From positions 1 to 8,079 of the forward strand of contig QMOE01000080.1 in assembly GCA_003648125.1 (NCBI GenBank): a stretch of 8,079 nucleotides of DNA, in the 5' to 3' direction. This stretch comes from Chloroflexota bacterium (lineage in GTDB: Bacteria > Chloroflexota > Anaerolineae > B4-G1). The translations under genes were made by a program, and so were the position numbers. How positions within the stretch are numbered: the stretch's first letter is position 1; every line of letters starts with the position of its first letter. Shown here piece by piece: positions 1-5,741 of this stretch. The notes beneath the pieces were generated by a model. It had not been told where the DNA came from, did not search any database, and saw only the letters and a program-made list of their open reading frames with translations.

Positions 1-386
1 AATTGGAGGACGTCATCCTGGAGGTGATGATCGAGGTCGAGGAGAATCAGGAGCAGGCCCACAGCGCACGAGAACACCTCACCCAGATCGAAGAGCGATG
101 GCGGGCGGAGCAGGAGCAGTTGACCACGGAACGTGCGGAGCTGCAAACCAGCCTGCACGCCCTGAGCAAAAAGCGTGAGGATTTGCGCGCGGCCATCCCC
201 GCAGATGACCTGGAGGTCTACGACAACCTACGGCGACGCAAAGGTGGTAAGGCAGTCGCCCTTCTCAAAGAAGGCACCTGTCAGGGCTGCCAGGTCAGCT
301 TGCCATCCAGTAAAGCACAACAGGTACGCCAGGGAAATGTCCTGGTCTTTTGTGGAAGCTGCGGGCGCATTCTTTACACATGTTAG
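1..386 (+). CDS. C4-type zinc ribbon protein with N-terminal coiled coil (C-terminal part, 5' end outside window)
   Basis: This is the C-terminal 127 or so residues of a protein that begins before the window; the in-frame TTG at position 3 is unlikely to be the true start. The visible part opens with a long charged helix rich in Glu, Gln and Arg (about residues 1-65), typical of a coiled coil. It ends in a zinc ribbon with CxxC pairs at residues 93/96 and 117/120, plus a final Cys at 127. This matches the C4 zinc-ribbon (zf-RING_7, formerly DUF164) family, whose members are about 240 residues long, so roughly half is missing. Members are thought to bind nucleic acid or act as scaffolds, but the function is not settled. 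The gene is followed after 54 bases by the FAD oxidoreductase on the same strand. No functional link between the two is evident. Confidence 0.8.
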   Translation, partial: LEDVILEVMIEVEENQEQAHSAREHLTQIEERWRAEQEQLTTERAELQTSLHALSKKREDLRAAIPADDLEVYDNLRRRKGGKAVALLKEGTCQGCQVSLPSSKAQQVRQGNVLVFCGSCGRILYTC

Positions 387-387
387 A

Positions 388-411
388 GTGCGATGCGCAC
401 ACTTCACTTTT
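388..411 (+). terminator. Weak terminator-like hairpin after the zinc-ribbon gene
   Basis: Two bases after the stop codon, a perfect 5-bp stem (GTGCG / CGCAC, 388-392 and 396-400) with a 3-base loop is followed by a T-rich but interrupted tail (ACTTCACTTTT). The short stem and broken T-run make this a marginal terminator. It would only partly separate the zinc-ribbon gene from the oxidoreductase downstream. Confidence 0.25.
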
Positions 412-427
412 GCTCTTACCAAACCTC

Positions 428-434
428 AAAGGAG
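428..434 (+). promoter_or_regulatory. Ribosome binding site of the FAD oxidoreductase
   Basis: AAAGGAG lies 6 bases before the ATG at 441. It decides the start: an in-frame ATG at 393, right after the previous stop, would add 16 residues but has no comparable Shine-Dalgarno sequence, and the extension does not look like part of the fold. Confidence 0.75.
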
Positions 435-440
435 AGAGTT

Positions 441-1652
441 ATGGGCAAAATATTCGTTCCCGATGCGCAGACTTTCCCTTCCCAGGCGGAGACCGTCATC
501 ATCGGCGGGGGTGTGCTAGGCGCAGCCACCGCTTTCTACGCGGGTAAAGCAGGCCTGGATACCGTCGTGCTGGAGATGCGTGATAGCCTGGCCAGCCTGA
601 CCACCACTGCCTCCGAGGAATGTTTCCGCGCTCAGTTCAGCGAGCCGGAGAACGTAGCCATGATGAAGGCCAGCATCACCGTGTTCGAGAACTTCGCCGG
701 CGTGGTTGGCATCCCCAATTACGACATCGGCTTGCACCAGCAGGGCTATCTCTTCCTCACTGCCGACGCCGATGGGCCGGAAAAGCTGCGGGCGCAGGTG
801 GCCCATCAACAGAGCATCGGCTTGGAGGACGTGGAGTTCTGGAGCGGTGATGAGGTGCGTCGCCACTTCCCCTGGACGTCCCCACGGGTCACGGCCGCGA
901 CCTGGCGGGCCAAAGACGGGTGGCTTTCCGCCCACGAGCTGACCTACGGTTTCGCTAAAGGCAGTGAGGCGCGGTTTTTACTGCGCACTAAAGCCACCAA
1001 CATCCTCGTGGACGGCCGGGGTGTCGCCGGCGTGGAGACCAATCGGGGGACGATTGCCACCCGCACAGTGATAATCGCTGCTGGACCTTTCTCTGGCAAG
1101 GTGGCCCAATTGGCCGGCGCTGAACTGCCACTGACCATCCTTCGTCGCCAGAAATTCATCCTCGCTCCGCATCCAGACATCCCCCCGGCCGCACCGATGA
1201 CCATTGATCTGAGCAGTGGGGCCTATTGGCGGCCAGAGGTCGGTGGGGCAGCCTTGGGATGGGCAGACGCTCTGCCGGAACAGCCGGCCGAGCCTCTGGA
1301 AAGAGTGCCCACCGACTGGACTTTCCCCGCCCTGGTGCTGGAAGAGGTGATGAAACTGGCCCCCTTCTGGGAAAAGGTGGCAGCGACCCTCAAGCGAGAG
1401 GACGTGTTCCTCAGCGCCGGGCAGTACACCATCACCCCGGATCACAAACCCATCCTCGGTCCTTACCCCGACGTGCCCGGCCTTTTCTTGAACGTGGGCT
1501 ACTCCGGTCACGGGGTGATGGCCTCACCGGAGGGCAGCCGCTATGTAGTCGCCATGATCACCGGCGAGATGCGTCCTGATGATAACCCCTTCTGCCTCGA
1601 GCGTTTTGACCGGGGAGAGGTAGCCGTCTCGACTGAGAAGATGGTCATCTAA
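441..1652 (+). CDS. FAD-dependent oxidoreductase, DAO family
   Basis: This 403-residue flavoprotein probably oxidises an amine or amino-acid-like substrate. Near the N-terminus, residues 19-31 carry the GxGxxG dinucleotide-binding turn (IIGGGVLGAATA), and an acidic residue ends the second strand (VVLE, E45) to hold the ribose of FAD. The C-terminal block PDHKPILGP...GLFLNVGYSGHGV is the usual FAD-binding end of the DAO (PF01266) fold seen in sarcosine oxidase beta, glycine oxidase and FOXRED1-like enzymes. The length is right for a complete single-subunit enzyme. No signal peptide or membrane segment is visible, so it should be cytoplasmic. The substrate cannot be read from the sequence; sarcosine, dimethylglycine or a D-amino acid are all possible. 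The start is fixed by a good ribosome binding site. It converges on atpG with 15 bases between the stop codons, and no other catabolic gene is in view. Confidence 0.85.
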   Translation: MGKIFVPDAQTFPSQAETVIIGGGVLGAATAFYAGKAGLDTVVLEMRDSLASLTTTASEECFRAQFSEPENVAMMKASITVFENFAGVVGIPNYDIGLHQQGYLFLTADADGPEKLRAQVAHQQSIGLEDVEFWSGDEVRRHFPWTSPRVTAATWRAKDGWLSAHELTYGFAKGSEARFLLRTKATNILVDGRGVAGVETNRGTIATRTVIIAAGPFSGKVAQLAGAELPLTILRRQKFILAPHPDIPPAAPMTIDLSSGAYWRPEVGGAALGWADALPEQPAEPLERVPTDWTFPALVLEEVMKLAPFWEKVAATLKREDVFLSAGQYTITPDHKPILGPYPDVPGLFLNVGYSGHGVMASPEGSRYVVAMITGEMRPDDNPFCLERFDRGEVAVSTEKMVI

Positions 1653-1667
1653 ACTCGCCAGACGCTG

Positions 1668-2588
1668 TCAATCGGGGCGGGTACCGATTAACCCGGCGCC
1701 GGCCGCCAGGTCTTGCATCTCACGGGTGATCGCCTGTTGGCGGGCCGCCTGTACCGCCAGCGTCAGTTCGGCGATGATCCGCTCGGTGTTCTGGGTGGCT
1801 CTTTCCAGCAATTGAAAGCGGGCTGAATGTTCGGCTGCGGCTGATTCCAGCAAAAGCCCATACACACTGACCGCTGTCCACTGTTCAACCACGCGGACGT
1901 ACAGACTCAGCGGGTCGGTTTCAATGATCGGTGGCGGCCAGGGCTCGGGGGGTAGGTAGCCAGCCTGCCCCACCGAAGGCAACTGCGGGGGAATCAATCG
2001 CACCACCGCCGGCTCGTAGCGTGCCGTCCCGCGATAGGCGTTGTAGACCAGGTCAACGGCGTTCAGGTCGTGCTCCTCGTAACGGGCCAGCCACCGGCGC
2101 GTCAAATCGAAGGCCAGACGGTAGGAGGGCAAGGCAGTGACCGACAACGCGCCCGACCAGGCCAGTGGCTGCTGGCGTTGCCGGAAAATGCGGCCCACTC
2201 GTGTTCCTAACGCCATGAGCTCCACCTGGACACCGTCGGCCGATAATTCGGCTAGGTACCGCTCGGCGTGCCTGACGACCGCCGCATTAAACCGGCCGCA
2301 CAGTCCCCGCTCGCTCCCGATCACCAGCACCGCGATATGCACAGGTGTCTGGGGCGTTTTGCGTCCGGTGCGCCAACCAGCCAGCAGTCTGCGGCGTGGA
2401 TTTGGCTGAATGTGGGACAACAATGACGGTAACATGGCCCTCAGCCGCTCTTCGTAACGGCGTACACCATCTCTCCGCTTGAGCGCTGCCCGCCAGCTTC
2501 CCAACGAGATTGTCCGCAGAGCACCGAGGATAGGCTCTACGGTACGGATGTTATCCAGGCGAGACTGGGCTTGTTTCACATCTTCCAT
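1668..2588 (-). CDS. atpG: ATPase gamma subunit (N-type F1Fo ATPase)
   Basis: Gamma is the central rotor shaft that turns inside the alpha3beta3 head and couples it to the c ring. The 306-residue product has the N-terminal helix (about residues 4-50) and the family motif GSERGLCGRFN at 91-101, close to the usual SDRGLCGGFN. The conserved C-terminal helix runs from about 247 to 300 (ESAAAEHSARF..., ATQNTERIIAELTL, then ARQQAITREM). It is slightly longer than the common 280-290 residues, with a proline-rich stretch around 208-222. It is the last gene of the operon, as in the described N-ATPase order, but is separated from atpA by the inserted PII-like gene. Only 9 bases separate it from that gene's stop. 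No strong Shine-Dalgarno sequence precedes its ATG, so coupling to the upstream gene is likely. Confidence 0.93.
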   Translation of the reverse strand: MEDVKQAQSRLDNIRTVEPILGALRTISLGSWRAALKRRDGVRRYEERLRAMLPSLLSHIQPNPRRRLLAGWRTGRKTPQTPVHIAVLVIGSERGLCGRFNAAVVRHAERYLAELSADGVQVELMALGTRVGRIFRQRQQPLAWSGALSVTALPSYRLAFDLTRRWLARYEEHDLNAVDLVYNAYRGTARYEPAVVRLIPPQLPSVGQAGYLPPEPWPPPIIETDPLSLYVRVVEQWTAVSVYGLLLESAAAEHSARFQLLERATQNTERIIAELTLAVQAARQQAITREMQDLAAGAGLIGTRPD

Positions 2589-2597
2589 CGTTCACGC

Positions 2598-2918
2598 TCA
2601 GAAAATCTCGAAGCGGTCGAGGTCCCAGATGAAGACGGCTGCCCCTCCAACCTCGGTAGTTGCCGCAGCGGCGGTTGGTGATACCATTACATCAGTCTCG
2701 GCGCTTTCCAACGTTACGCGCGAGCGGCAGCTCTTGCGGATGATGGTCAACACCCGCTCCAAGTTCCTTTTCTCCACGGCGATGAAAAGCGTCTGTTGAG
2801 CCTGGCGCAACGCGCCTCCCCGGCTATCGCTGAAAGTTGCCGTGTGCCCGGCGGCCACCAGCGCTTCCAGTACGCGCCCGGCTTCGTCTCGTGGCACTAC
2901 CGCCATCACCATCTTCAT
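2598..2918 (-). CDS. PII-like protein resembling the cyclic-di-AMP receptor family (DarA/PstA, DUF970)
   Basis: This 106-residue protein follows the plan of the PII-like c-di-AMP receptors: the opening strand MKMVMAVV, a helix (DEAGRVLEALVAAG), a GG turn at 34-35 followed by L37, then a strand and helix (TLFIAVEKRNLERVLTII). A low-complexity loop comes next (about 72-88), and the hallmark ending VGGAAVFIWDLDRFEIF closes the protein. Family members are about 109 residues and form trimers that bind a nucleotide at subunit interfaces. Several positions that usually contact c-di-AMP appear altered: Thr at 26 where Arg is common, Ala at 36 where Phe is common, and Gln at 41 where Asn is common. 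The ligand may therefore differ or be lost. The gene sits inside an ATPase operon, starts within the atpA stop (ATGA overlap) and has its own strong ribosome binding site. A role in sensing for the ATPase is inference; membership in the fold family is well supported. Confidence 0.85.
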   Translation of the reverse strand: MKMVMAVVPRDEAGRVLEALVAAGHTATFSDSRGGALRQAQQTLFIAVEKRNLERVLTIIRKSCRSRVTLESAETDVMVSPTAAAATTEVGGAAVFIWDLDRFEIF

Positions 2919-4588
2919 CGCTCCCCTCCTCCCGGCCAGGTTGTGCGATACTCGGCAAACATCGCCATCAGCACTTCCCGTGCTTCCTTGGTCAGCTCAC
3001 CGCTGCGGTTGATCTGGTGATATAGTTCTGGATACCCGGCCTCGAAACGGGCCAGCAATCCGCTTTCAAAGGCCGGCACGTCCTCCGCCGGGACGTCGTC
3101 CAGGAATCCCTCGACGGCCACCAGCAGGATTGCAACCTGCGCGGCCAGTGATAGTGGGCGATGGGCGGGCTGTTTGAGCGCGGCCCGCAATCGTTCCCCG
3201 CGCCGGATCTGGCGGCGGGTGGCTTCGTCCACTTCGGTGCCGAAGCGAGCGAAGCGGGCTACTTCCTCGAACTGCGCCAGCTCCAGCCGCAAGTGGCGAG
3301 CCACAGCGCGCATCGCTGCCGTCTGCGCTGCCCCACCCACGCGCGATACCGATTGTCCCACGTTCACAGCAGGCTTGATGCCGCGATTGAACAAGTCGGC
3401 ATCAAGCGCAATTTGCCCGTCCGTGATGGAAATCAAATTGGTGGGGATGTAGGCTGAAATGTTACCGCGCCGCGTCTCTACGAGGGGCAGCGCCGTCAGG
3501 GAACCATCTCCGGCAGCGGGACTTAACTTGCAGGCTCGCTCCAGCAAGCGGGCGTGCAAGTAGAAAATATCGCCAGGGTAGGCCTCCCGGCCCGGTGGCC
3601 GGCGCAACAGCAGGCTCAACTCCCGGTAGGTATCGGCATGTTTGGAGAGATCATCGTAGACGATCAACACGTCACGGCCTTCGTGCATCAGGAACTCGGC
3701 CATGGTGCAGCCAGCATAAGGAGCCAGATAGCGCAGCGCAGGCGGATCATCGGGACTGGAGACGACGACAGTGGTGTACGCCATAGCGCCACCATTGCGC
3801 AGCGTCTCGATAATGGCCAGCGTGGAGGATTTCTTCTGACCAATGGCCACGTAAACGCATAGCACACCGCTATCCCGCTGATTCAGGATAGCATCCACGG
3901 CCAGGGCCGTCTTGCCGGTCTGCCGGTCGCCGATGATCAACTCACGCTGTCCGCGACCGATGGGCACCAGGGCGTCCACTATCTTCAGACCGGTGTGCAA
4001 TGGCTCGTCCACCGGCGCTCGTTCGATGATGCTCGGCGCGTCGCGTTCCAGGTAACGGAACTCTGTCACATCAACCGGCCCGTGACCATCCAGCGGCTCG
4101 CCCAGGGGGTTCACCACCCGGCCCAGCAAGTTGTGTCCCACTGGCACGCGCAGCCGTTCACCGCTGGCCGTCACCAGGTCACCACCCTGGATGCCTTCGT
4201 CGGGGCCGAGCAGGATCACATCAATAAGCTCGTGATCCAGGTTCAAGATCATACCTTGCACGCCGGTGGGGAAGGTGACCAAAGCGTCGGTGCGTGCAAC
4301 GGGCAGGCCCGAAAGCGTGGCCACTCCATCGCCGATGCGTTGTACTGTGCCCACATCGTGGAAGCGCACCCGGTGGGCCAGTTGACCGGCGTGCTCGCGC
4401 AGAAGCTGGAGCAGCGTCGGGATATCAGGCTTGGCACGCGGCACACTTGCTTTCGCGGCCGCGACGTCGCTGATGTACTGTACCTCGCCGACTTCGTGAA
4501 AACGCACCGGGCTGACCTGTTGGTCACTCTGTTGATGGAGCATACGCAACAGCGAGGCCACGTCCGGCTGTGGAATTGGCTCACTCAT
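2915..4588 (-). CDS. atpA: ATPase alpha subunit with duplicated N-terminus
   Basis: Alpha forms the non-catalytic nucleotide sites of the F1 head. The 557-residue product has the P-loop GDRQTGKT at 220-227, the YDDLSKHADTYREL segment at 311-324, and the SVSRVG motif at 413-418 whose R416 is the arginine finger reaching into the catalytic site. All core motifs are intact, so the protein should be functional. It is about 50 residues longer than the usual ~505 because residues 8-53 and 54-99 are a diverged tandem copy of each other (helix PDxxxLLxxL, then VRFHxVGxVQxI). The ATG at 4588 is preferred because GAGGAG lies 10 bases upstream. An in-frame GTG at 4621 would add 11 residues and increase overlap with atpF. 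The chosen start overlaps the atpF stop by 8 bases, and the 3' end overlaps the PII-like gene by 4. Confidence 0.95.
   Translation of the reverse strand: MSEPIPQPDVASLLRMLHQQSDQQVSPVRFHEVGEVQYISDVAAAKASVPRAKPDIPTLLQLLREHAGQLAHRVRFHDVGTVQRIGDGVATLSGLPVARTDALVTFPTGVQGMILNLDHELIDVILLGPDEGIQGGDLVTASGERLRVPVGHNLLGRVVNPLGEPLDGHGPVDVTEFRYLERDAPSIIERAPVDEPLHTGLKIVDALVPIGRGQRELIIGDRQTGKTALAVDAILNQRDSGVLCVYVAIGQKKSSTLAIIETLRNGGAMAYTTVVVSSPDDPPALRYLAPYAGCTMAEFLMHEGRDVLIVYDDLSKHADTYRELSLLLRRPPGREAYPGDIFYLHARLLERACKLSPAAGDGSLTALPLVETRRGNISAYIPTNLISITDGQIALDADLFNRGIKPAVNVGQSVSRVGGAAQTAAMRAVARHLRLELAQFEEVARFARFGTEVDEATRRQIRRGERLRAALKQPAHRPLSLAAQVAILLVAVEGFLDDVPAEDVPAFESGLLARFEAGYPELYHQINRSGELTKEAREVLMAMFAEYRTTWPGGGER
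2921..2932 (-). promoter_or_regulatory. Strong ribosome binding site of the PII-like gene, inside the atpA 3' end
   Basis: On the minus strand, GGAGGAGGGGAG ends two bases before the ATG at 2918. The GGAGG core at 2932-2928 is 9 bases from the start. It lies in the last codons of atpA, so the PII-like gene has both a 4-base stop/start overlap and an excellent site of its own. This suggests substantial expression alongside alpha. Confidence 0.7.
4292..4567 (-). repeat. Intragenic tandem duplication in atpA (two 138-base units)
   Basis: Unit 1 is 4567-4430 and unit 2 is 4429-4292, each 46 codons, with no frame disruption. Counting by eye, 59 of the first 99 compared bases match (4334-4432 against 4472-4570). 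In protein, 15 of the first 33 residues are identical, with the strongest block being VRFHxVGxVQ. Unit 2 continues into the normal first beta-barrel strand of alpha (IGDGVATLSGL). Unit 1 breaks off into an Ala-rich linker. Confidence 0.85.
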
Positions 4589-5363
4589 TGCCCATAAGCT
4601 CCTCGATGGCTGTGGAGACACTCTCGCGCAACTCGGCCAGTTGCCCGGCGATGGAATTATCCACGATGGTATCGCCCATACGCACTCGCAAGCCGGCCAC
4701 CAGCGCGGGGTCGCTCTTTAATTCCAGGTTCACGTGTCGGTCGGCCAGCGCCGTGAGTGTACGCACCAGCAATCCCTGCTGTTCCGGCGAAAGTGGCCGC
4801 GCGGTGGTCGCATAAGCTGTAGGCTCGCGGTCGCCTAGCGAACGGCGGAACGTCTCCACCTGTTGCATCTCGCTGCGCCCCATCTCCCAGATACGGTCAC
4901 TAAGCTGTTTAACCAGTGCATCGTGCATCTCCTGTGGCGCTGTGCGAGCGATTACTTGCCCGCTGATGTCCAGGATGGTATCCAGGAGTTCCTCGTGAAA
5001 GCTATCTACCGCCCGTCGTCGCCACCGGAGTGCATCGGCGTGAGCCTCGGCCAGGATGCGTTCGATCTCGGCTTGTGCCTCCTGTAGCAACGCCATTCGC
5101 TCGGCCTCTGCCTGATCATGTGCCGCAGTGACAATGGCTGCCGCCTCTTCATCGGCCTTCGCCAGCCGCTCCTCCAACTCGGCGCGCAACCTGGCTGCCT
5201 CCTCGCGCTCCTGGGCTAACTCGCGGAGCAACCGCTCTTTCTCGGCCGTGCGTTGTGCCACATTGCGTATCACCGGCCGGAACAGGAAGTGATGGAGCAG
5301 TGCGGCGAGGACCAGGAAATTGATGATCTGGATTATAACTGTTATCCAGTCCAAGTTTAACAT
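4581..5363 (-). CDS. atpF: ATPase b subunit with C-terminal delta-like domain
   Basis: This is the peripheral stalk that holds the F1 head still relative to subunit a. The 260-residue product starts with a single membrane helix (about residues 6-28), followed by a highly charged coiled coil rich in Glu, Ala and Arg (about 35-118). The end (about 185-247) resembles the C-terminal part of the delta subunit: LSPEQQ, then SDPALVAGLRVRMGDTIVDNSI. A normal b is about 160 residues, so roughly 100 residues have been added. No separate delta gene exists in the window, which fits a b-delta fusion taking over part of delta's role. The six-helix N-terminal domain of delta, which normally grips alpha, is not recognisable. 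The gene starts 10 bases after atpE and overlaps atpA by 8 bases. Confidence 0.9.
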   Translation of the reverse strand: MLNLDWITVIIQIINFLVLAALLHHFLFRPVIRNVAQRTAEKERLLRELAQEREEAARLRAELEERLAKADEEAAAIVTAAHDQAEAERMALLQEAQAEIERILAEAHADALRWRRRAVDSFHEELLDTILDISGQVIARTAPQEMHDALVKQLSDRIWEMGRSEMQQVETFRRSLGDREPTAYATTARPLSPEQQGLLVRTLTALADRHVNLELKSDPALVAGLRVRMGDTIVDNSIAGQLAELRESVSTAIEELMGNE

Positions 5364-5373
5364 TAGCCTGTCC

Positions 5374-5646
5374 CTAGAAGAACCGGTCGAGCAGCGGATT
5401 GGCGAAGATCAGAACCAGGCAGATCAGCAACACGTAAATCGCCGTTGATTCCAGCAGCGCCATCGAGATAAGCAGCGTGGTACGCAAGTCGTTGGCGGCC
5501 TCCGGCTGGCGGGTCATCCCCTCCAGTGCTTTGAGCACCGCCCGCCCCTCGACGATTGCCGGGGTGAGTGTACCCAGAAGGATAGCTATGCCCGATGTAA
5601 CAATGGTGACTAGTGTGATCAACGTTCCAGGGTCCATTTCTGCCAT
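5374..5646 (-). CDS. atpE: ATPase c subunit (rotor ring), two-carboxylate ion site
   Basis: This 90-residue hairpin of two membrane helices (about 8-42 and 54-84) joins at the polar loop RQPEA (46-50). Many copies form the ion-carrying ring. Helix 2 carries E66 in the motif ESTAIY (66-71), the same E-S-T-x-x-Y arrangement as the Na+ sites of Ilyobacter and Fusobacterium c subunits. Helix 1 has E33 where Ilyobacter has Gln32, giving the two-carboxylate motif known from Fusobacterium and from N-ATPases. This motif allows Na+ but does not prove it, since a related N-ATPase ring has been described as proton-binding. The glycine-rich packing motif of helix 1 is eroded (SGIAILLGTLTPAIVEG). The ATG is preceded by a strong AAGGAGG at 5663-5657 with 10-base spacing, fitting the high dose needed for this subunit. 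No leader peptide is seen. Confidence 0.95.
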   Translation of the reverse strand: MAEMDPGTLITLVTIVTSGIAILLGTLTPAIVEGRAVLKALEGMTRQPEAANDLRTTLLISMALLESTAIYVLLICLVLIFANPLLDRFF

Positions 5647-5656
5647 TTGCTAACTC

Positions 5657-5663
5657 CCTCCTT
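5657..5663 (-). promoter_or_regulatory. Strong ribosome binding site of atpE
   Basis: AAGGAGG on the minus strand, 10 bases before the ATG at 5646, is one of the best Shine-Dalgarno matches in the operon. That fits the need for many c subunits per complex. Confidence 0.7.
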
Positions 5664-5697
5664 TGTGTATTCTCTCAATATCTTGGGGCGGCGCGTA

Positions 5698-5718
5698 GGA
5701 CAAATTGGCAATTTGTCC
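5698..5718 (-). other. Perfect hairpin in the atpB-atpE gap
   Basis: GGACAAATT (5698-5706) and AATTTGTCC (5710-5718) are exact inverted repeats with a 3-base loop. They lie in the 95-base gap between atpB (stop 5742-5744) and atpE (start 5646). No U-run follows on either strand, so it is not a normal terminator. In an mRNA it would lie about 50 bases upstream of the atpE start, a position suited to protecting or processing the transcript to raise c-subunit output. The rest of the gap (5647-5741) holds the atpE ribosome binding site and nothing else I recognise. Confidence 0.6.
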
Positions 5719-5741
5719 CACATTGCCCGCGTTACCTCAAT

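Noticed and set aside
393..440. Earlier ATG at 393 for the FAD oxidoreductase
   Set aside because: It has no good ribosome binding site and adds an atypical 16-residue extension, whereas AAAGGAG is ideally placed before 441.
441..1652. A metabolic link between the FAD oxidoreductase and the ATPase
   Set aside because: The genes are on opposite strands and converge; nothing in the sequence ties them together.
1653..1702. Bidirectional terminator between the oxidoreductase and atpG
   Set aside because: Only 15 bases separate the stops. The 6-bp stem AATCGG/CCGATT (1670-1675 and 1684-1689) and the palindrome at 1693-1702 are inside atpG and lack T-runs.
3995..4597. A 200-codon plus-strand open frame across the 5' part of atpA
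   Set aside because: It lies wholly antisense to well-supported alpha-subunit coding sequence, resembles no family I recognise, and reflects GC-rich codon use on the other strand.
5660..5740. Internal minus-strand promoter ahead of atpE
   Set aside because: A TTGTCC / GATATT pair can be picked out, but spacing is about 15 bases and both boxes are poor matches.
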